From assembly GCF_012272855.1 (NCBI RefSeq), contig NZ_JAAXCQ010000009.1, positions 62,001-126,000 of the forward strand: 64,000 nucleotides of DNA. Direction: 5' to 3'. Origin of the DNA: Arenibacter sp. 6A1 (GTDB lineage: Bacteria > Bacteroidota > Bacteroidia > Flavobacteriales > Flavobacteriaceae). The translations under genes were made by a program, and so were the position numbers. The notes beneath the pieces were generated by a model. It was not told the DNA's origin. It ran no database searches and saw nothing but the letters and a program-made list of their open reading frames with translations. Every line of letters starts with the position of its first letter. The stretch's first letter is position 1. Below, one piece after another: positions 58,457 to 64,000 of this stretch.

Positions 58457-59761
58457 TTATAGAGAAGCAGTAGTGTTTGTTTTTGAATTATGGGCCATTG
58501 TAGCATTGGAGCTGCCAAATACCTCTTGTACGATCTGGTGCAGTTCCGGGATGACCGTTTGTGCAAGTCTAGAATGGCTGTTTAACAGTACACAGATCCC
58601 CAGATCGGCATCTGGATATAGGGCAATTTCATTTCTAAAGTTGTTGACACTGCCCCCGTGATGCCAGATGGTTTTCTCTTCTTTGGAATCCTCATCTAGA
58701 TAGGTGTGTATCCTCCAGCCAAAGGCATAATACGACTTTAAATGACCAGGCCAACGGTGGTAATATTTGCTGCTGCCCTTAATTTCTATAAACGGATTAA
58801 AGGTTTCTTCCAAGGCGGTCTTGCTCATTATTTCGGGGTTATGTCCCAATAAAAACCGCATCCATTTGGCCATATCGCCAGCACTGGAATTAATACCACC
58901 GGCGGCAATAGCGTTGTAATAATTGTCGGTCAGTTTACTGGTCCTGTACCCATTACGGCTTTTTACATGGGGTTTGGCAACATTAGGGGCCTTGGCCAAG
59001 CTTTCATAATCTGTGAGGGTAGAGCACATGCCCAGGGGATTTAAAATCCTTTCGGCCAGGGCAGTTCCTATTTCTTGTCCGGTAACCTTGTACATCATTT
59101 CGCCACAAAGGGCAAACATGGCATTCTGGTAGCTATACATGGAACCCGGCAGCGCATTGGGCATCACATCGCTAAAGCGCTCCGCAATGGCAACCAATGG
59201 TAACCCGGCCTCTACAAGATTGGTATAACTGTGGTACGGGGTGCCAGAAGTGTGCGATAATATATTGGCAAGGGTAATTTTATGGGTATTGTTTTGGTCT
59301 CCCAACTGGAATTCCGGAATAAAATCGCTGACCTTGTCTTCCCAATTTAAAATGCCTTCGTCCTTTAAATTGGCCGCCAGTACTCCGGCAAACCCCTTGG
59401 AAAGAGATCCCAGCCTAAAGATGGTCTCGCCATTGACCCTGTCCATACGATTGATATTCTTTTTTCCGAAGCCACTCGAAATAAGGATCGAATCTCCTTG
59501 TACGATACTTACCCCGGCACCTACTATATCTCCAGAGGCAATGGCTTTATCAAAATAGGCTTTTATGGCTAGCTGTAAGGCTTGTTGCTGCATTTTATAG
59601 GCATGTACTTGCTGCTTGTCGACTACAGGTTTCTCTAGCTTAGCCGTAGTTAAGGTCGCTAGGGAGTCGGGGGCCGAATTTGGTGTAAAGATATTAGTGG
59701 TAAGACCAAGAAGAACAAGAAGTATTAGCGTAGCGCCAGCCAAAATTTTGAATCGCTGCAT
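58457..59761 (-). CDS. Serine hydrolase, beta-lactamase class C / penicillin-binding protein-like family
   Basis: Exported or membrane-anchored hydrolase of 434 residues. One N-terminal hydrophobic helix (ILAGATLILLVLLGLTTNIF) is followed by a beta-lactamase fold with S119-L-S-K122 (RLGSLSKGFAG), the Tyr-x-Asn motif Y211-Q-N213 and a C-terminal His-x-Gly-type HHGGS. These are the three active-site motifs of class C enzymes, esterases and D-aminopeptidases. Most such proteins outside resistance clusters are esterases or peptidases; no ampR-like regulator is adjacent, so a resistance role is not suggested. Confidence 0.9.
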   Translation of the reverse strand: MQRFKILAGATLILLVLLGLTTNIFTPNSAPDSLATLTTAKLEKPVVDKQQVHAYKMQQQALQLAIKAYFDKAIASGDIVGAGVSIVQGDSILISSGFGKKNINRMDRVNGETIFRLGSLSKGFAGVLAANLKDEGILNWEDKVSDFIPEFQLGDQNNTHKITLANILSHTSGTPYHSYTNLVEAGLPLVAIAERFSDVMPNALPGSMYSYQNAMFALCGEMMYKVTGQEIGTALAERILNPLGMCSTLTDYESLAKAPNVAKPHVKSRNGYRTSKLTDNYYNAIAAGGINSSAGDMAKWMRFLLGHNPEIMSKTALEETFNPFIEIKGSSKYYHRWPGHLKSYYAFGWRIHTYLDEDSKEEKTIWHHGGSVNNFRNEIALYPDADLGICVLLNSHSRLAQTVIPELHQIVQEVFGSSNATMAHNSKTNTTASL

Positions 59762-59950
59762 TGAGGGAATTTTGTTTAGTTTGGAATAAAAAAGGCTAAA
59801 TATAGAATGATATACTGAAATAACGGATGAAATATGCGATTTCTTATAGGGATTTTTGCTTTTTACACTTAATTACGTAAAAGGAGTGTAGGTAAATCTT
59901 ACGGGAAGGCTGGGATTAATGTGAAAATTAATATAATGTGAAGGTGAGGT

Positions 59951-60300
59951 AATGTACTAATTGTTTAATGTAGCAATGTACCAATTGGGTTTGTCTTAAA
60001 TTAAGGGTCTTATGAGCTTTTAATGTAGCGATTTCATGATCTGGAAATTGGTTGAGGAGGAAATTTGAAGATTAGGTAATGTGCCAATTTGGTTTGTCTT
60101 TAATAAAGGGGCTTAGGAGCTTTTAATGTAGCGATTTCATAATCTGGAAATTGGTTGAGGTGGGAATTTGAAAATGAGGCAATGTACCAATTGGGTTTGT
60201 CTTTAATAAAGGGGCTTAAGAGCTTTTAATGTAGCGATTTCATAATCTTAAAATTGGTTGAGGAGGGAATTTGAAAATGAGGTAATGGGTCAATTTTTGA
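59951..60300. repeat. 103-bp tandem repeat, three full units plus partial ends
   Basis: Full units start at 59975, 60078 and 60181, each exactly 103 bases apart, beginning AATGTACCAATTGGGTTTG and ending near TTTGAAAATGAGGT. A fourth unit starts at 60284 but decays after about 15 bases, and a partial unit precedes at 59951. Units 2 and 3 are most alike. All three carry GAGCTTTTAATGTAGCGATT unchanged. Confidence 0.92.
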
Positions 60301-60454
60301 ATGTAACAATGGATAGAGTGCCTTTTTTCGGGACGAGGATAGTCTGAGGAAGTTTGTGCTTTCTTTTAAGTACCATTCTACCATAGCTACAAAAACTTAG
60401 AAATTGTGCTTCCTCCGATTAAAGCTGCTTCACGAAACAGAAATCTGTATTTTT

Positions 60455-60489
60455 CAAATAAAAATGGGGATCCTGAAAAGAATCCCCAT
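60455..60489 (-). terminator. Rho-independent terminator of the leftward GH20 gene
   Basis: Stem ATGGGGAT (60464-60471) with ATCCCCAT (60482-60489), 10-base loop; on the minus strand it is followed by TTTTATTTG. It lies 25 bases past the GH20 stop. Confidence 0.85.
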
Positions 60490-60513
60490 CCTATAAATTA
60501 CTTTGTATCCTAT

Positions 60514-62802
60514 TTATTTGACGGACACTTCATCTACGAATATCCAGGCACTTCCTTTTCTCAAATGCCATTCGGGTAGCTCGGCCCTGTTTTTGGCGAA
60601 TATTTTAATAAAAGAAACCCCTTGTTTCTCAAAGCTTGTTTCTATTCGTTTTATAATAGGTTCTCTCTGTTCCATGGTGGCTATAGACTCGTCTAGCACT
60701 GTTACATAATTTTCGCCATCCTCAGATATGGCGATGGTCACCTGGGTAGGCAACATCACCGAAGTAGCTCCAATATCCTGGTAGAAATTTAACCCTACAT
60801 AGGACAGCTCCGCGCTACTGCCCAAATCTATAAGTACCTCAAAATCTTTTTGAGGTATCCCTTGCCAATTGGGATCGTCGCCACGGGCCATTGCATATTT
60901 GTTATCAAAAAGGGCCTTATCCCCACCACCGCTATAGGCCTCGTCATAGGCATTGGTATAGGTAACCTTGCATTGGTCGCCAAAACCGGTCGAGAACATT
61001 CTTTTTAAAGGGTACCCAATAGGGGCTCCCTTTCTAAAACACTGAGCGTTTAATGTTATCGAACTAGTATAGACAATAGGATCCGTATATAAGGTAGACT
61101 CCATTGTTGGGGTAGACCCGTCTAGGGTATATCTAATTTCATAGCGGTCTAGTTCATTCTCCAGGGCAAGGCTAAATTCTTTTGTATCCTTATTATAGGT
61201 TACGGCATAGTCGGGCGATAAGGAACTGCCCGCAAAATTATAGCCCAATTCTTGGAAGCGGTCAAACTGAACATCCAATTTTTCTATAAAGTACTCTTTG
61301 TCCTTATTCTCGGCCTTTGTCCAAAGCGCTTCGGAAAGGGCACTAAGCCTTGGTAGCATCATATATTGTATATGGCTTAAAGATTTCACCTGTTCGGTCC
61401 ACAGATTTGCTTGTCCACCCAAAATATGATGTCTTTTGTCCGTGGCTATCTCACTTGGGATAGGATCAAAGTCGTATACCTTCAACAAATTGTTATAACC
61501 GCCCCAAGATGGCGGTTCCAATTCGTTTTTACCCTGGCTGTGATCAAAATACAAAGGGTCTCCAGGAGACATCACCACATCGTGTCCTGCATTGGCCGCT
61601 TCAATGCCGCCTTCCACGCCTCTCCACGACATTACCGTGGCTCTTTCGGGCAATCCGCCCTCTAAAATTTCGTCCCAACCAATAAGTTTTCTGTTTTTGG
61701 AATGGATAAATTTTTCCATTCTTTTTACAAAATAACTCTGCAATTCTTCCCCGTTCTGCAAGTTTTCTTCTCGCATTCGTTTTTTACATTTATCACACTT
61801 TAGCCAGGAATCCTTGCCTACTTCATCGCCTCCTATGTGTAAATATTCATTTGGAAACAAGGCTACTACCTCGCTTATAATATTTTGTAGGAACTCAAAA
61901 GAACCGTCATTCCCGGCACAATACACACCGGTAATATCATTGCTGTCACAAGAGTATTCCGGATAGCATTGTAGGGCTGCTTCAGAATGCCCTGGCATTT
62001 CAATTTCGGGAATCACATCAATATAGCGCTCTTTGGCATAGGCAACAATTTCTCTAATATCGTCCTTGGTATAAAAGCCCCCGTACACTTCACCGTCGTC
62101 ATCTTTATAGGTAGCCTCAAAATCTTCCCAAGGTTTTTTATTTTCCTTCACTTTTCTCCAAGCACCTTTTTTAGTAAGCTCTGGGTAGGCATCGATCTGG
62201 ATTCTCCAACCAATCCCATCGACCAAATGCCAATGGAATTTGTTCATCTTATGCATGGCCAGGGCGTCTATCACCTTTTTTACGGAATCCTTAGGGACAA
62301 AATGGCGCGATACATCCAACATCATACCCCTCCATTTAAATTCGGGAGCATCCTTGATGGTTACAAAACTAAGCAACGGTGTCTGTACGGCCGACTGGGG
62401 CGAAAGCAGCTGTTTTAAAGATTGGATACCATAAAAAACACCTTGATCAGAATCACCCTTTATGAGCACACCTTTTTTTCCAATCGTTAAACTATAAGCA
62501 CCTATGGCGTCACTTTCCTGAGAAGATATCAAACGAATGGCATTGTCGAGCTCGGAGGAGGTGGTAACCTTAAGTTTTAGGTTAAAATTATCCTTTAAAA
62601 ACGCAGTTAATTCCTTGGTGTTCCATGCTTCCTCCACGGTATCATCTACTACAATAACTGTTTTTTCATCGATGGTGAACGTGCCCTGTTCCGTAGTAAA
62701 TTCGTTAGGTTGCGGTATTATTCCCGTCATAGGCGGCACCGTCCTTTTACAAGCAGTAACAGCTATTAACATAAATAGAAGGGATAATTTAATAATCTTC
62801 AT
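60514..62802 (-). CDS. Beta-N-acetylhexosaminidase, GH20, lipoprotein with C-terminal extra domains
   Basis: Cell-envelope lipoprotein of 762 residues (AVTAC, Cys18). The N-terminal GH20b domain (30-155) and the TIM barrel (from KWRGMMLDVSRHF) are followed by extra domains. The catalytic pair is D326-E327 in HIGGDEVGKDSW, with HWHLVDGIGWR and GWDEILEGGLPERATVMSWRG. Residues about 540-620 match the chitobiase/hexosaminidase C-terminal domain (EIRYTLDGSTPTMESTLYTDPI), and the last ~130 residues form a discoidin-like beta-sandwich (SYVGLNFYQDIGA, VTIAISEDGENYVTV) that could bind sugar. It is a stand-alone gene, about 53 kb from the other GH20. Confidence 0.94.
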   Translation of the reverse strand: MKIIKLSLLFMLIAVTACKRTVPPMTGIIPQPNEFTTEQGTFTIDEKTVIVVDDTVEEAWNTKELTAFLKDNFNLKLKVTTSSELDNAIRLISSQESDAIGAYSLTIGKKGVLIKGDSDQGVFYGIQSLKQLLSPQSAVQTPLLSFVTIKDAPEFKWRGMMLDVSRHFVPKDSVKKVIDALAMHKMNKFHWHLVDGIGWRIQIDAYPELTKKGAWRKVKENKKPWEDFEATYKDDDGEVYGGFYTKDDIREIVAYAKERYIDVIPEIEMPGHSEAALQCYPEYSCDSNDITGVYCAGNDGSFEFLQNIISEVVALFPNEYLHIGGDEVGKDSWLKCDKCKKRMREENLQNGEELQSYFVKRMEKFIHSKNRKLIGWDEILEGGLPERATVMSWRGVEGGIEAANAGHDVVMSPGDPLYFDHSQGKNELEPPSWGGYNNLLKVYDFDPIPSEIATDKRHHILGGQANLWTEQVKSLSHIQYMMLPRLSALSEALWTKAENKDKEYFIEKLDVQFDRFQELGYNFAGSSLSPDYAVTYNKDTKEFSLALENELDRYEIRYTLDGSTPTMESTLYTDPIVYTSSITLNAQCFRKGAPIGYPLKRMFSTGFGDQCKVTYTNAYDEAYSGGGDKALFDNKYAMARGDDPNWQGIPQKDFEVLIDLGSSAELSYVGLNFYQDIGATSVMLPTQVTIAISEDGENYVTVLDESIATMEQREPIIKRIETSFEKQGVSFIKIFAKNRAELPEWHLRKGSAWIFVDEVSVK

Positions 62803-63457
62803 TTGTTTTTAATTTATACGATGTTAATTTTAAGTGCAAACCCCAATTTTCCTAAACTCAAATTCCATTTGCATTAAGCCTTGAAAACAAAGGCTCCTAT
62901 CATTTTGTTATAGGTTATTTGGTCCCAAAAGCCAGTGACTTGCGGTATGTCTTCTATTCCTAAAAAAGGACCGCATAGTTATTAAAATATACCGCTAAAT
63001 CCTAATATTAGTACAATTTCCTATAGGCAGGAAAACTACCATTATAATTCAATTCCTTCCTTGTCCAAGTATCCGGAGGAGCTCGTATTTCAGTACCACC
63101 ATATGCTTGTGTTTTTGGGCGTTCCCTCCTTCGTCGGTCGGGCTCTCCGCTGTATCCCTTGCCTTGCTGCGGGGATGCCGCTGCGATCCCTAACGCGGAG
63201 TGCAGTGATCAGTCGGCCGTAATCTGTAATTTATATTACAACTGTAGGGGTAGGTGCATCAAACATAAAATAGTAGCCCACCATAAAAAACTATGCTGTT
63301 GGGCCAACTTCTATTAATTCTTTAAAGTGTAATCTACTTTCAATACCCCTTTATACCTTAACATACAATTTGCACCCAATATATGAGTTTCATTCATATA
63401 GTATTAACTTTAAGAAAAAAGAAAACAAGGAGTCAAATCATTAAAAAGAAAGAAAAT
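62803..63457. other. Divergent intergenic gap with dispersed repeat copy 3
   Basis: No coding frame is supported. It separates the leftward GH20 and the rightward VanZ gene and holds dispersed repeat copy 3 (63117-63196, minus strand). Promoters for both genes are expected here, but none is clear. Confidence 0.55.
63117..63196 (-). repeat. Dispersed ~85-bp repeat, copy 3 (inverted)
   Basis: Read on the minus strand it runs from CGCGTTAGGGATCGCAGC to GAAGGAGGGAACGCCC, aligning with the copies at 40.5 and 58.1 kb. In this copy GGGAT and ATCCC can pair, where the other two have a mismatch. Confidence 0.88.
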
Positions 63458-64000
63458 ATGCCATTTTATACCTCTTTACGGGAAAAACATCTTTGGATAG
63501 GCACTTTTTCAGTGGTTATGGCAATTTATGCCACCCTATTTGTTGGCCGGCCATTAGCCAATGTTTTGAGAGACCAAGACATTCAAGCCCTTATATTTCT
63601 CCTAGGGATGGTCTTGGTGGGAACAGCAATGGTATTACACGCCATAAAGACCGGCCCTAGCAAAACGGAGCTATCGTTATGGGTGGGTATAGTAGCAGTC
63701 TATGTCATGCTTTTTCTAAGGTTGGGAATCCCAGAGAGGAGCCATCTTATAGAGTACAGTGTATTGGCAATTTTAATACACAAGGCGCTTATCGAAAGAA
63801 AGAATAATGGTAAACATATTCCAGTTCCTTCCTTAGCTTCCTTTCTTATCGCCTTCCTTATTGGGGTATTGGACGAGTGCCTTCAACTATTTTTGCCCCA
63901 TCGTGTGTTCGACCCCGTAGACATTGTATTCAACGGATTGGCGGTGGCCATGGCAATTGGTTCCAGTGTTATAGTTAGTTGGGCTCATAAAAAGATAAAA
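63458..64000 (+). CDS. VanZ-like family membrane protein (5' part)
   Basis: The frame starts at ATG 63458 and is open to the right edge (181 codons seen), so the end of the gene is outside the window. The visible part has several membrane helices (WIGTFSVVMAIYATLFVG, ALIFLLGMVLVGTAMVL, VGIVAVYVMLFLRLG) and the VanZ pattern of Gly-x-x-Asp-Glu-x-x-Gln with a following Pro-x-Arg, here GVLDECLQLFLPHRVFDPVDIVFNGLA. VanZ relatives are found in many genomes without any glycopeptide resistance cluster; none is seen here, so the role is unknown. Confidence 0.82.
   Translation, partial: MPFYTSLREKHLWIGTFSVVMAIYATLFVGRPLANVLRDQDIQALIFLLGMVLVGTAMVLHAIKTGPSKTELSLWVGIVAVYVMLFLRLGIPERSHLIEYSVLAILIHKALIERKNNGKHIPVPSLASFLIAFLIGVLDECLQLFLPHRVFDPVDIVFNGLAVAMAIGSSVIVSWAHKKIK

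Larger units (their letters stand above)
59762..60513. other. Intergenic gap with 103-bp tandem repeat
   Basis: No coding frame is supported. It contains the tandem repeat at 59951-60300 and the terminator of the leftward GH20 gene. The 59762-59950 part should hold the promoter of the serine hydrolase. Confidence 0.55.

Noticed and set aside
59951-60300. CRISPR array
   Set aside because: The 103-base units are continuous repeats with no alternation of short repeats and unique spacers, and no cas genes are in the window.
63458-64000. Glycopeptide resistance from the VanZ-like gene
   Set aside because: No vanHAX or vanRS genes are near, and VanZ-like proteins are common without resistance.

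Overview
The window reads as chromosomal DNA of a marine-type member of the Bacteroidota, most likely a Flavobacteriaceae relative. The evidence is three SusC/SusD outer-membrane uptake pairs, FecI-like sigma and FecR anti-sigma pairs, many signal-peptide or lipoprotein exports, weak Shine-Dalgarno sites and low-to-moderate GC. No rRNA, tRNA, CRISPR array, prophage or transposase gene was seen. Both edges cut genes: a SusC on the left and a VanZ-family gene on the right.

1-11.9 kb is the 3' part of a polysaccharide utilisation locus: SusC (partial), SusD, an S1-type sulfatase, a GH20 beta-N-acetylhexosaminidase, a GH2 beta-galactosidase and a GH27 alpha-galactosidase, closed by a strong terminator. 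The exo-acting enzymes together suit stepwise dismantling of a 6-sulfated N-acetyllactosamine-like (keratan or mucin type) glycan.

12-35.8 kb holds two modules with the same plan: a leftward ECF sigma gene, a divergent FecR, a SusC with an N-terminal STN signalling domain, and SusD. The first continues with a SusE-position lipoprotein, two phosphodiesterase/phosphatase-type enzymes and a PQQ dehydrogenase with an inserted cytochrome c domain. The second continues with a TlpA-like thioredoxin lipoprotein and an M16 zinc protease, followed by DsbD and a class V aminotransferase. Both modules share a promoter-like motif before FecR and a mismatched hairpin plus leader motif before SusC.

39.4-42 kb carries a GreB-like factor, an EamA transporter, a start-less gene remnant and the first copy of a dispersed ~85-bp repeat. 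42-49 kb is a complete leftward urease operon (ureA, B, C, E, F, G, D) that ends with a nickel-type permease and a urea transporter, so catalysis, maturation, metal supply and substrate entry are in one transcription unit. A 105-bp inverted-repeat element nearly fills the ureC-ureE gap.

49-64 kb holds mostly single genes: a small secreted protein, a hybrid PAS histidine kinase, NhaA, an intradiol-dioxygenase-like/thioredoxin-like fusion lipoprotein, a membrane LytTR regulator, a histidine-decarboxylase-like enzyme divergent from an Lrp/AsnC regulator, a serine hydrolase, a second GH20 lipoprotein and a partial VanZ gene. This part also has a 103-bp tandem repeat and two further copies of the dispersed repeat.
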